This document shows, in pieces, positions 41,879-50,200 of a stretch of 64,000 nt of DNA (positions are counted from its first letter, which is position 1; every line of letters starts with the position of its first letter). This stretch comes from Streptomyces sp. NBC_00273 (lineage in GTDB: Bacteria > Actinomycetota > Actinomycetes > Streptomycetales > Streptomycetaceae), in the NCBI RefSeq assembly GCF_036178145.1, contig NZ_CP108067.1, forward strand, positions 9,625,001 to 9,689,000, written 5' to 3'. The notes under the pieces were generated by a model, which saw only the letters and a list, made by a program, of their open reading frames with translations, did no database searches and was not told where the DNA came from. Made by a program: the position numbers and the translations under genes.

Positions 41879-44119
41879 TCAGAGGGCGGCGGGGAACCGG
41901 TCCCAGGCCCGGTGCTCGCCCAGCGCCGTCGTGGCGGCGGCCACGACCGCGCTGCCGCTGTCGGCGACGGCGATGCCGGGGTCGTCTGCCGTGATGCCGG
42001 CGGATTCGAGGAGCCGTTCCGCGCCGTTCCAGCCGCCGATGGCCTTGCCGTGCCGGTACGCCTCGGTGAGGAGCAGCAGTACGCGCGGGTCGGGGGCTTC
42101 GGGGGGCTGGGCCGTGCCGGCCTTTGCGTCGCGGGCGCCGTACGCGTCCGCGCCGGACTGGGGCACTCCGGCCAGGAGCAGGGCGTCGAATTCGACGGAG
42201 CGGGCGGTGGCGAAGGTCCGCTGAACGGCGATCGGGTCGTCGTCGCCGTCACCGTCGAGGGTGCCGCCGGTCGGGGCGATGACGAGGGGCACCATTGCGG
42301 AGTCCAGGACGGCCTGGCGGGCGGCCCGTACGCCGTCCAGGTCGGCCGTGGCGTCGGCGACGATGCCGATCACGCGGCCGTCGGTCGGCCAGGTCCCGCC
42401 CATCTGGGAGAGGGCGGGGCTGGGGTCGGCCGCGACGAGTGGCACGGTGGCGGCCGGTGCCGGCAGCCCGAGGCCCGTGGCGACCTGCTCGCACAGCTGC
42501 GGATCGATGTTCGCCAACACCTTCAGGCTGCGTTCCTTGACGGCCTGCTCATAGCACTTGCTCAGCTCGAAGGTGTAGGCGGCGATGATGTGTTCGCGCT
42601 CGGGCGGGGTCATGCTGAGCCAGAAGAGGCGCGGCTGGGTGAAGTGGTCCGAGAACGAGGCGGGCGCCTCACGGACCTTGCTCGCCTCAGGAACGGTGAA
42701 GGGTACCTCGATGAAGGCGGCCGCATCGGCTCCGGCGAGGAACGGGCATCCGCCGTCGAGACTGTTGGGCCGGTAGGGGGCGACGCCCGTGTGGACGGCG
42801 CTCTGGTGCATGCCGTCGCGCAGCATGTCGTTGACGGGGGCGTGCGGCCTGTTGATGGGGATCTGGCCGAAGTTGGGGCCTCCGAGGCGGCTGATCTGCG
42901 TATCGAGGTACGAGAAGAGCCGGCCGGCGAGCAGCGGGTCGTCGGTGACGTCGATGCCCGGAACCAGGTGTCCGGGGTGGAAGGCGACCTGCTCCGTCTC
43001 GGCGAAGTAGTTCTTGGTGTTGGCGTTCAGGGTCATCAGACCGATCGGCTGAACGGGTGAGCGCTCCTCCGGCACGATCTTGGTGGGGTCGAGGAGGTCG
43101 ATGCCCTCGAAGGTCTGGTCCTCGGTGTCGGGGAAGACCTGAATGCCCAGCTCCCATTGCGGGAAGGCGCCGGATTCGATGGCGTCGAAGAGGTCCCGGC
43201 GGTGGAAGTCGGGGTCCATCCCGCTGATCATCTGCGCTTCCTCCCAGACGAGGGAGTGCACGCCGAGTCTCGGCTTCCAGTGGAACTTCACCAGCACGCT
43301 CTCGTCGGCCGTGTTGACCAGACGGAAGGTGTGGACGCCGAAGCCTTCCATCATCCGCAGCGACCGCGGGATGCCGCGGTCGGACATGTTCCAGATGGTG
43401 TGGTGGGTGGCTTCGGTGTGCAGGGACACGAAGTCCCAGAACGTGTCGTGCGCGCTCTGTGCCTGCGGGATCTCGCGGTCCGGATGCGGCTTCGCGGCGT
43501 GGATGACGTCGGGGAACTTGACGGCGTCCTGGATGAAGAACACGGGGATGTTGTTGCCGACCAGGTCGAAGGTTCCCTCGTCGGTGTAGAACTTCGTCGC
43601 GAACCCTCGGGTGTCGCGCACGGTGTCGGCCGAACCGCGCGAGCCGAGGACCGTGGAGAACCGCACGAACACCGGCGTCTCCACGTCCTTGGCGAGGAAC
43701 GCGGCCTTCGACACTTCGCCGGCCGTTCCGTAGCCCTGGAAGACGCCGTGAGCGGCGGCACCACGCGCGTGGACGACCCGCTCCGGGATCCGCTCGTGGT
43801 CGAAGTGGGTGATCTTCTCGCGCAGATGGTTGTCCTGCAGCAACACCGGGCCGCGGGGGCCGGCCTTCAAGGAGTGATCGGTGTCGGGCAGCCGTGTCCC
43901 TTGGGCCGTCGTGAGGTACGTGCCGCTCTGCGCCACGCGTGCCTGGTCCACCCCCGTCGCCTGTCCGGTCGGCCCCACCGTCTCGGGGCCGTCCTGGTCG
44001 GGCTTCGGCGGTAGGGGTTCCGTGGGCTCCGTCGGCTCGATCAGCGGCGGAGACTCGGGGGCGGGCTTGCCCGGCAGCCCGCTCTTGGCGGTGCCGGTCG
44101 ATGACTGCTGCTTGCTCAT
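41879..44119 (-). CDS. katE: Large-subunit catalase (KatE type)
   Basis: The 746-residue protein has the clade II catalase layout. A Pro-rich N-terminal arm is followed by the distal histidine in [20 protein letters not shown], the distal asparagine in [20 protein letters not shown], and the proximal heme tyrosine in [20 protein letters not shown]. The C-terminal flavodoxin/DJ-1-like domain (from about 575) includes [20 protein letters not shown]. It breaks down hydrogen peroxide to water and oxygen. ATG 44119 is chosen because GGAGAAGGATC precedes it; the frame continues upstream into a decayed flavodoxin gene. Large catalases in Streptomyces belong to osmotic and oxidative stress responses. 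Confidence 0.93.
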   Translation of the reverse strand: MSKQQSSTGTAKSGLPGKPAPESPPLIEPTEPTEPLPPKPDQDGPETVGPTGQATGVDQARVAQSGTYLTTAQGTRLPDTDHSLKAGPRGPVLLQDNHLREKITHFDHERIPERVVHARGAAAHGVFQGYGTAGEVSKAAFLAKDVETPVFVRFSTVLGSRGSADTVRDTRGFATKFYTDEGTFDLVGNNIPVFFIQDAVKFPDVIHAAKPHPDREIPQAQSAHDTFWDFVSLHTEATHHTIWNMSDRGIPRSLRMMEGFGVHTFRLVNTADESVLVKFHWKPRLGVHSLVWEEAQMISGMDPDFHRRDLFDAIESGAFPQWELGIQVFPDTEDQTFEGIDLLDPTKIVPEERSPVQPIGLMTLNANTKNYFAETEQVAFHPGHLVPGIDVTDDPLLAGRLFSYLDTQISRLGGPNFGQIPINRPHAPVNDMLRDGMHQSAVHTGVAPYRPNSLDGGCPFLAGADAAAFIEVPFTVPEASKVREAPASFSDHFTQPRLFWLSMTPPEREHIIAAYTFELSKCYEQAVKERSLKVLANIDPQLCEQVATGLGLPAPAATVPLVAADPSPALSQMGGTWPTDGRVIGIVADATADLDGVRAARQAVLDSAMVPLVIAPTGGTLDGDGDDDPIAVQRTFATARSVEFDALLLAGVPQSGADAYGARDAKAGTAQPPEAPDPRVLLLLTEAYRHGKAIGGWNGAERLLESAGITADDPGIAVADSGSAVVAAATTALGEHRAWDRFPAAL

Positions 44120-44139
44120 GATCCTTCTCCTTGGGGCCG

Positions 44140-44421
44140 CCGACGTGGTTAGACGGGCGAGAGCCGTGACTTCCCCGGTCCGGGCTGCGCGGTGCGCGGC
44201 GTCCCGGATCTCCGGCCAGGCGTCACCGTCGCCCATGTCGGTCTTCACGCCGGTTTTCACGCCGTGGTCGGCGATCCGGACGGTCTTGCCGGTGACCCCG
44301 TGCTCGGCGAGGCGGCCATCGTCTGCTCGGCCAGCAGCTGGGAGCTCGACGGCGCGGCGGAGGGGGACAGAGTGCAGACGAGCGCGACAGCGCGGAGCGG
44401 CGTGTGATTGTTGGGGTCCAT
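44140..44421 (-). pseudogene. NADPH-dependent FMN reductase/flavodoxin N-terminal remnant
   Basis: ATG 44421 begins NHTPLRAVALVCTLSPSAAP, SSSQLLAEQ. After a one-base shift near 44310 the frame continues LAEHGVTGKTVRIADHGV and KTDMGDGDAWPEIRDA. This is the first half of a flavodoxin-fold NAD(P)H-dependent reductase. The rest is deleted and the end abuts the catalase leader. Confidence 0.6.
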
Positions 44422-44609
44422 GGTGTTCCGGCTACCCGCCCATCCCTCTTTGATGTCGCAAGCTATGCGATTCGTCCATATTTGCTCCGTGGCGCGGGGG
44501 TGGAAGCCACGGAAACGGTACGTCCACGGGGCCTGCGGCGACGGGCGGGGAAGGCGGGACGCTCAGCGCCTCACGTCCGCGTCAGCCGCCGGTGAGCCCT
44601 CCGCGCAGC

Positions 44610-45240
44610 GGGGTGGACGGAAGTCAGCGCCAGTCTCATCCCGAGGGCGAGCTCGTGCAGCTGGCCGAGCAACTGGGCCTGCACCGTCTGGCGGTCGAGG
44701 ACGCGGTCCAGGCGCGCCAGCGGTCGAAGCGGGAGCGCTTCGGCGACGTACTGGCCGTCGCGCTGCAGACCCTGTGGTAGGTCGACGAGGAAACGGCGGT
44801 GGAGACGGGCGAGTTGATGGTCCTCGTCGGGCCCGTCACGCACTTACCGTCCGCCACGTCCGGTGGACCCGGCAGCCGAAGCAGCCCGCCGACTGGAAGC
44901 CGACCCGTCCATGCTGCTCTGTGGCCCGCTGTCGGTGCTGCACGCCGTGCTCGACGTCGTCGTCCGCGCATACGGCGAGGCCGCCGAGACGGTGCGCGCC
45001 GCGCTCGACCGGCTGGAGGACCGCGTTCTCGCCGCCCTCTCGTGTCGACCGCACCGAGGACATCCACTCCCTGGAGCGAGAGGTCCGTGAGTTCCGGGAC
45101 GCCGTGCAGCCGTTGGTGCCGTCCTGCCCGGTCTTCCGAGCGGTCTGGCCGGCGAAGGGCGTTCGGCGAAGGCCCTGCCCTACTTCGGTGACGTGGCCGA
45201 TCACCTCCACCGCACCGACACGACGACGTGCGGCGCATCT
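44610..45240 (+). pseudogene. CorA-type magnesium transporter, decayed
   Basis: Across changing frames I read EGELVQLAEQLGLHRLAVED, AVQARQRSKRERFGDVLAVA, VETGELMVLVGPVTHLPSA, then DRTEDIHSLEREVREFRDAV and FGDVADHLHRTD. These follow the order of a CorA cytoplasmic domain. The membrane part with its GMN motif is absent, and the frame breaks at least three times. The next intact gene, BrkB, starts 80 bases later. Confidence 0.55.
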
Positions 45241-45322
45241 CCAGGGGCGCGCCCCGCGCGAGGGGCCTCGTTTCCGCATGCCGTACGGGCATGAGTTGCG
45301 CTGCGGGGGAAAGCCGGGGGGT

Positions 45323-46372
45323 ATGACACCCCTACCGAGCCGAGCTCAGGGCCGTGACCGTGATCGTGCCGACACCGGGCGGGACCACTCCCTCGCGGGC
45401 CCGAGCGAGCGGGTCGAGGAGCGGGCCCCGGATCAGCCTTCCGACCTGCCCGCACGCTCCTGGCGGGCCGTACTGCGCGGCACGGTCGAGGAGTTCCGGA
45501 ACGACGAGCTGGCCGATCGCGCCGCGGCCTTGACCTACTACGGGGTGCTGGCGCTCTTCCCCGCCCTCCTGGTACTCGTCTCCCTACTGGGCCTGGCCGG
45601 GGAGTCGACGACCGCGCGGCTGCTGGACGACCTTCAGCAGCTGACGCCCGGCTCCGCTCAGGACGTGATCAGGGAGGCGGTCGAGCAACTGCAGGCCCGC
45701 AGCGGCGTCGGATCGCTGATGGCGATCGTCGGCCTCGTCGTGGCGCTGTGGTCCGCCTCGGGCTACGTGGCCGCGTTCATCCGGTCCGCGAACGCCGTCT
45801 ACGACGTGCCGGAGGGCCGCCCGATGTGGAAGGTGCTGCCGCTGCGCCTGGCGCTGACCGTCACGCTGATGCTCCTCGCCTGCGCCGGCGCGCTGATCGT
45901 CGTCTTCACCGGCGGCGTGGCGCGGCGCGCGGGTACCGCCCTGAGAATCGGGGACAGCGCCCTCACGGTGTGGTCGATCGCGAAATGGCCGGTCCTGGTC
46001 CTCCTCGTCACCATCACGATCGCGCTCCTGTACTGGGCGGCGCCGAACGCCAAGGGCCGTGGATTCAGGTGGGTGACGCCGGGGAGCTGCCTGGCCCTGG
46101 TGATCTGGATGGCCGCCTCGGCCGGCTTCGCGTTCTACGTCGCGAACTTCGCCTCCTACAACAAGACGTACGGCACGGTCACCGGTGTGATCGTCTTCCT
46201 GGTCTGGCTGTGGATCACCAACCTCGCCTTCCTCCTCGGGCTGGAGTTCGACGCGGAACTGGCCCGGCAGCGTGCGATAGCCGGAGGGCTGCCCGAGGAC
46301 GCCGAACCCTATGTCCGGCCGCGTGGAACCCGTGCATGGAGCGATCAGGACCGCCGCCGCATGGAGCGGTGA
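45323..46372 (+). CDS. YihY/BrkB family inner membrane protein
   Basis: The 349-residue protein has a charged N-terminus, then VEEFRNDELADRAAALTYYG, VLALFPALLVLVSLLGLAGE, GLVVALWSASGYVAAFIRSA, NAVYDVPEGRPMWKVLPLRL, ALLYWAAPNAKGRGFRWVTP and TYGTVTGVIVFLVWLWITNL. These are the hallmark blocks of the YihY/BrkB family, with about six membrane helices. The role is not settled; it was first linked to serum resistance and is not an RNase. The start ATG 45323 is preceded by a G-rich stretch. Confidence 0.88.
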   Translation: MTPLPSRAQGRDRDRADTGRDHSLAGPSERVEERAPDQPSDLPARSWRAVLRGTVEEFRNDELADRAAALTYYGVLALFPALLVLVSLLGLAGESTTARLLDDLQQLTPGSAQDVIREAVEQLQARSGVGSLMAIVGLVVALWSASGYVAAFIRSANAVYDVPEGRPMWKVLPLRLALTVTLMLLACAGALIVVFTGGVARRAGTALRIGDSALTVWSIAKWPVLVLLVTITIALLYWAAPNAKGRGFRWVTPGSCLALVIWMAASAGFAFYVANFASYNKTYGTVTGVIVFLVWLWITNLAFLLGLEFDAELARQRAIAGGLPEDAEPYVRPRGTRAWSDQDRRRMER

Positions 46373-46454
46373 TCGCACGGTGCCGCGGAGCCTCCGCAGA
46401 AGCATCTGCTCGTGGCGCGGGTGCTCGTTGGTTTACCGGGTAGGCGCGCCATGA

Positions 46455-46569
46455 CAAGGGCGTGCGCATCGCAAGAGGGGTCCCCGAGGCCGGCGCATCC
46501 GTCCCGGAGCAGACCATCGACAGCGTCAAGGCCGATCCGGCCGTGATCAAGGAGAAAGCGTTCCGATGA
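46455..46569 (+). pseudogene. Holin-like (DUF1469-type) protein, 3' remnant
   Basis: The frame ends PEQTIDSVKADPAVIKEKAF R and stops within the start of the DUF3618 gene (ATGA). This tail resembles the end of actinobacterial phage-holin-superfamily (DUF1469) proteins, whose genes normally precede DUF3618 and DUF4235 genes. The membrane part is missing. Confidence 0.45.
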
Positions 46570-46943
46570 CGAACGAACCCCGAACCGATATCGGCACACC
46601 CACCCCCGACGAGCTGCGCGAGCAGGTCGAGCGCACCCGCGACGAACTCGGGCAGACCATCGAGGCGCTGGCGGACAAGGCCGACATTAAGGCACAGGCG
46701 CGAGAGAAGACGGCCGCCATGAAGGAACAGGTCGCCGCAACGGCCGGCGCGGTCGCCGACCAGATCCGTACGAAGACCCGGTATGCGGCGCAGCTGGTGA
46801 AGGACACGACGCCCGAGCCGGTCCTGGACCAGGCGGGCCGGGCCGCGAGCGTGGCTCGCACCCACCGCAAGCCGCTGCTCGTGGCCGGCGGCGCCGCTCT
46901 GATCGTCCTCCTCTTGGTGCGGCGCAGCCGTCGAAGCCGATGA
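46566..46943 (+). CDS. DUF3618 family protein
   Basis: The 125-residue protein reads PTPDELREQVERTRDELGQT, IEALADKADIKAQAREKTAA. It continues with an amphipathic helical stretch and a C-terminal membrane helix (LLVAGGAALIVLLLVRRSRR). This is the DUF3618 layout. It probably works at the membrane with its neighbours. Its start overlaps the remnant of a holin-like gene and its stop overlaps the DUF4235 start (ATGA). Confidence 0.85.
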   Translation: MTNEPRTDIGTPTPDELREQVERTRDELGQTIEALADKADIKAQAREKTAAMKEQVAATAGAVADQIRTKTRYAAQLVKDTTPEPVLDQAGRAASVARTHRKPLLVAGGAALIVLLLVRRSRRSR

Positions 46944-47206
46944 AAGCGTCCGAGGTCGCGTACAGGCCGGTGGGTCTGGCCCTGGGCGCTGTCAGCGGCA
47001 TGATCGCAGGGGCGGCATTCAAGCAGGTCTGGAAGATCGTCGAAGGGGAGGGCGACGCTCCCAGCGCTACGGACGAAGACCGCTCCTGGAAGCAGATCCT
47101 GATCGCCGCCGCCATCCAGGGCGCGATCTTCGCCGTGGTCAAGGCTGCTGTCGACCGCTCGGGTGCCGTGGCCACACGTCGCGTGACGGGCACCTGGCCG
47201 GCCTGA
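46940..47206 (+). CDS. DUF4235 family membrane protein
   Basis: The 88-residue protein contains EVAYRPVGLALGAVSGMIAG, AAFKQVWKIVEGEGDAPSAT, SWKQILIAAAIQGAIFAVVK. This matches DUF4235, with two membrane helices around a charged loop. It is translationally coupled to the DUF3618 gene by a four-base overlap. The trio with the holin-like gene is conserved in actinomycetes, but its function is unknown. Confidence 0.85.
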   Translation: MKASEVAYRPVGLALGAVSGMIAGAAFKQVWKIVEGEGDAPSATDEDRSWKQILIAAAIQGAIFAVVKAAVDRSGAVATRRVTGTWPA

Positions 47207-47430
47207 CCCCCGCGCCGCCCTGCGCGCCACACCACCGGCAGGGCCCTGCCGAGACACCGAGTGGCCGCGTGTGGAAATAGCGGGAAAGGGCGAGGGAAGG
47301 CCCATATTCGTCTGATCCTCTGAAGATCGACGAGAATTCGGATGGGCCGCTCAGATCGGGGCAGCAGCAGGATGCCCGCCATTTTCCGCGGTCCGCTCCG
47401 CGGGCCGCATTCGAATCCGGGAGGTACGCG

Positions 47431-48117
47431 GTGCCCGCCACGGCTCTGTCCTTGCCCCCGTTCCCGGTCGCCCTGATGGCCCTTCCGGGCGTCTACCAGC
47501 CGCAGGCGGACACCCTGTTCCTTGCGGAGGCGCTCTCCCAGGAGGAGCTCGGGCCGAGGACCGACGCGCTGGAGATCGGTACGGGCACCGGTGCGTTGGC
47601 ACTGCACGCCGCGGGCAGGGGAGCCCGGGTCACGGCGGTCGACGTTTCCTGGCCCGCCGTGGTCACGGCGCGGCTGAACTCCTTGCGCCGGCGGCTGCCG
47701 CTGCGCGTCCTGCACGGTGACTTCGCGGCGCGTACCGCCGGGTGCCGCTTCGACCTGGTGGTCACCAATCCGCCGTACGTCCCGGCCCCGGGGGTCCGGC
47801 TGCCGTCGCGCGGGCCGGAGCGGGCCTGGGACGCCGGTCCCGACGGGCGCGGGGTCATCGACCGGATCTGCGCCGGCGCCCCGGCCCTGCTGCGTCCCGG
47901 GGGCGTCCTGCTCATGGTGCACTCCGCGATGTGCGGGGCCGGTGAGACCCTCGATCGCCTGACCGGGGTGGGGCTGGCCGCAGAAGTCACGGCGAGTGCC
48001 TCGGTGCCGTGGGGACCCGTGCTGCGTTCGCGACGAACCTGGCTGGAGCAGCGGGGTCTGGCGGCAGCAACCGACGAGTGGGAAGAGCTGGTGATCATCC
48101 GTGCCCGGTCCCTCTGA
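47431..48117 (+). CDS. HemK2/MTQ2-like methyltransferase
   Basis: The 228-residue protein has SAM motif I ALEIGTGTGALALHAAGRGA, VTAVDVSW, and the amide-methylating signature VVTNPPYVPAPG. These mark the HemK-related N5-glutamine methyltransferases, and the short form resembles HemK2 rather than PrmC, lacking the N-terminal helical domain. A release-factor or other protein glutamine, or a small molecule, may be the substrate. GTG 47431 follows GGGAGGTAC. Its stop overlaps the start of the CDGSH gene, beginning a three-gene operon. Confidence 0.8.
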   Translation: MPATALSLPPFPVALMALPGVYQPQADTLFLAEALSQEELGPRTDALEIGTGTGALALHAAGRGARVTAVDVSWPAVVTARLNSLRRRLPLRVLHGDFAARTAGCRFDLVVTNPPYVPAPGVRLPSRGPERAWDAGPDGRGVIDRICAGAPALLRPGGVLLMVHSAMCGAGETLDRLTGVGLAAEVTASASVPWGPVLRSRRTWLEQRGLAAATDEWEELVIIRARSL

Positions 48118-48367
48118 CAGCTCCCCGGCCCCGGCCCGGGCCTCCGTAAGGGCGCCGGCCCGCCGGGTATCGGTGGACCCGCAGGGCCCGGTCCTGGTCG
48201 AGGGGCCGGTCGAGATCGTCCTGGACGACGGGACGGTCGCCCGGTCCGACCGCTTCATGGTCGCGGTGTGCACCTGCCGCCGCAGCCGTGCCTACCCCTG
48301 GTGCGACACCAGCCACCGCTGTCGCGAGCGGGGCGGCTCGCCTCCCGAGGACAGGAACCCGCGATGA
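48101..48367 (+). CDS. CDGSH-type iron-sulfur protein
   Basis: The 88-residue protein ends with VAVCTCRRSRAYPWCDTSHR. This is the C-x-C...C-D-x-S-H pattern that binds a 2Fe-2S cluster with three cysteines and one histidine. The N-terminal half carries VLVEGPVEIVLDDGTV, a common lead-in of bacterial CDGSH proteins. It overlaps the methyltransferase by 17 bases and its own stop overlaps the next gene (ATGA). It probably gives electrons to the oxidase-like protein encoded next. Confidence 0.88.
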   Translation: MPGPSDSSPAPARASVRAPARRVSVDPQGPVLVEGPVEIVLDDGTVARSDRFMVAVCTCRRSRAYPWCDTSHRCRERGGSPPEDRNPR

Positions 48368-49404
48368 CCCCTCCGCGCATGAGCTTGAGCTCGACCAAGG
48401 TGGCGTCGGCCGCCGGCCCCCGTCTGGTCGAAGGGTGCGGCGAGCTGTCCCGCGCCGTGACCGAGGCCCTGCGATCCGGCGGCCCGCCGGTGTACGCCAC
48501 GGGGTCCGTACTCAAGGCGGACCCGTGGGGTGAGGACCTCCAGCTCGCCCTCTACCTGCTGTACGAGCTGCACTACCGCGGCTTCGACGGAGTGGACGAC
48601 GAGCGCGAATGGGACCCGGAGCTGTTGCGGCTGCGCCAGTCGATGGAGACCCGGGTCCTGCACGCCCTGCGCACCGAGCTGTCCGACGCGCCCCGAACGG
48701 TCGAGGAAGCCTTCGCCCCGCTCCTCGTCGAGCCCGTGGACCTTTCCGGCAGTCTCAGCCACCACCTGGAAACCGGCGGCGAGCTCTGGCAGTTGCGCGA
48801 GTACGCGGCCCTTCGTTCGCTGTACCACCTCAAGGAGGCCGACCCGCACGCCTGGGTCATTCCGCGGCTCACCGGACGGGCCAAGGCCGCCATGGTCGCC
48901 ATCGAGTACGACGAGTTCGGCGCCGGCCGCGCCGACCGCATCCACGCACGACTCTTCGCGGACCTCATGGTCGACCTGGAACTGGATCCCCGCTACGGCC
49001 GCTACCTGGACCGCGCGCCGGCGCCGCTGCTCGCGACCGTGAACCTGATGTCCCTCTTCGGGCTCCACCGAGCCCTGCGCGGCGCGCTCGTCGGCCACTT
49101 CGCGTGCGTCGAGGTCACCTCGTCGCCCGGATCCAGGCGCCTCGCCAAGGCCATGCGGCGCTGCGGAGCGGGACCTTCGGCCGAACACTTCTACGCGGAG
49201 CACGTCGAAGCCGACGCCGTCCACGAACAGGTGGTGCGCCACGAGGTGATCGGAGGCCTGCTGGCCGACGAGCCGGACCTGGAGGCGGACATCGCGTTCG
49301 GGTGCGCGGCGACCGTCCTGCTGGAGGACCGCCTCGCGACCCACCTCCGCAAGGCCTGGGACCAGGGGCGCAGCGCCCTGCGTTCGCCCTTGCCGGGGCC
49401 GTGA
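48364..49404 (+). CDS. Heme-oxygenase-like (HDO-type) iron enzyme
   Basis: The 346-residue protein is all-helical with the patterns of the 'iron-containing redox enzyme' group. There is an E...H pair in LLYELHYRGFDGV, acidic and His residues in VAIEYDEFGAGRADRIHARL, and a third helix with SAEHFYAEHVEADAVHEQVV. The spacing fits a heme-oxygenase-like di-iron oxidase, a fold used in N-oxygenation, fragmentation and desaturation reactions. The substrate is unknown. ATG 48364 overlaps the CDGSH stop, so the reductase-type protein and oxidase are coupled. Confidence 0.82.
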   Translation: MTPPRMSLSSTKVASAAGPRLVEGCGELSRAVTEALRSGGPPVYATGSVLKADPWGEDLQLALYLLYELHYRGFDGVDDEREWDPELLRLRQSMETRVLHALRTELSDAPRTVEEAFAPLLVEPVDLSGSLSHHLETGGELWQLREYAALRSLYHLKEADPHAWVIPRLTGRAKAAMVAIEYDEFGAGRADRIHARLFADLMVDLELDPRYGRYLDRAPAPLLATVNLMSLFGLHRALRGALVGHFACVEVTSSPGSRRLAKAMRRCGAGPSAEHFYAEHVEADAVHEQVVRHEVIGGLLADEPDLEADIAFGCAATVLLEDRLATHLRKAWDQGRSALRSPLPGP

Positions 49405-49517
49405 GGGCGGGCTCACGACCACAGGGAGCGACGCGCCGGCCTCTTCAGGCACGGCGCGCCGCTTCCTTCGGCGGATGGTGCATGGGCCACGGTTCTTCGG
49501 AACGACACGGGCTGCCG

Positions 49518-49967
49518 TCAGCGGTGGGCGGCTCGGTGGCCGAACCAGTGGCCTCGACCGCGGGGGGCGTCGGTCACCGGAGCACCGGTCTCGGCACGGG
49601 GGGCGTCGGCGATCGGAGTCCCGGTCTCGGCGCGGGCATCGTCGCGTTGCTTGATCAGATCGTCGCGCTCGCGGTCGACGACGGCGGCCTCACGGCGTGA
49701 CGTGCCGAGTTCCCGTCGGGCCTGCGCCGAGCGACGGGCCGAGCGACGGGCGCCCATCATGACCAGAGTCAGACCCAAGAGGGCGGCGGCTCCGACGATG
49801 ATTCCGCTGAGAAAGAGCGATCCGGTTGAACCGGTGACGTGGTAGCCGAAAATCGAGAAATCGCTGCCGACGCCGAGATCGTGCCCCGCGCCGGCATTGC
49901 CGAATACTCCGGCCAGGCCGACGATGATGGCGGCGATCAGAATGATGAGCCCGAGGATGAGAATCAT
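49518..49967 (-). CDS. Two-helix membrane protein with charged tail
   Basis: The 149-residue product starts MILILGLIILIAAIIVGLAG, has a second helix SLFLSGIIVGAAALLGLTLV, and a long charged cytoplasmic tail (RREAAVVDRERDDLIKQRDD) with short repeats (RAETGTPIADAP/RAETGAPVTDAP). AAGGAG lies seven bases before the ATG. Similar proteins with LapA-like topology are common near stress genes in Streptomyces. The function is unknown. Confidence 0.7.
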   Translation of the reverse strand: MILILGLIILIAAIIVGLAGVFGNAGAGHDLGVGSDFSIFGYHVTGSTGSLFLSGIIVGAAALLGLTLVMMGARRSARRSAQARRELGTSRREAAVVDRERDDLIKQRDDARAETGTPIADAPRAETGAPVTDAPRGRGHWFGHRAAHR

Positions 49968-50078
49968 GGAATTTCTCCTTGGATGCGCGCCCGAACAAAC
50001 CGCCGGACACGGCTGGCGTCTACCCCGGTTGTGAACCGTCAAGCCGAAGCGGAGAACATCACTGCTCAAACGGGAATT

Positions 50079-50200
50079 GCGTCCTGTGGACCATCGGGCT
50101 CATTCTGCTCGTCATGACCTTTAGCCGGATCCTCGGCGCGGCCGGTCACGCGGTCGGCGGCCGCCGACATCCGGCGACAGCGCAGTCAGGGAAGGCGTAG
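50079..50200 (+). pseudogene. DUF6131-like membrane protein, truncated
   Basis: The frame reads VLWTIGLILLVMTFSRILGA, AGHAVGGRRH. The tail matches the end of DUF6131-type short membrane proteins (LWTIG.ILLV, GAVGHAVGGRRH). The first helix is missing and the middle is altered. It overlaps the end of the SpoIIE gene on the other strand. Confidence 0.45.
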
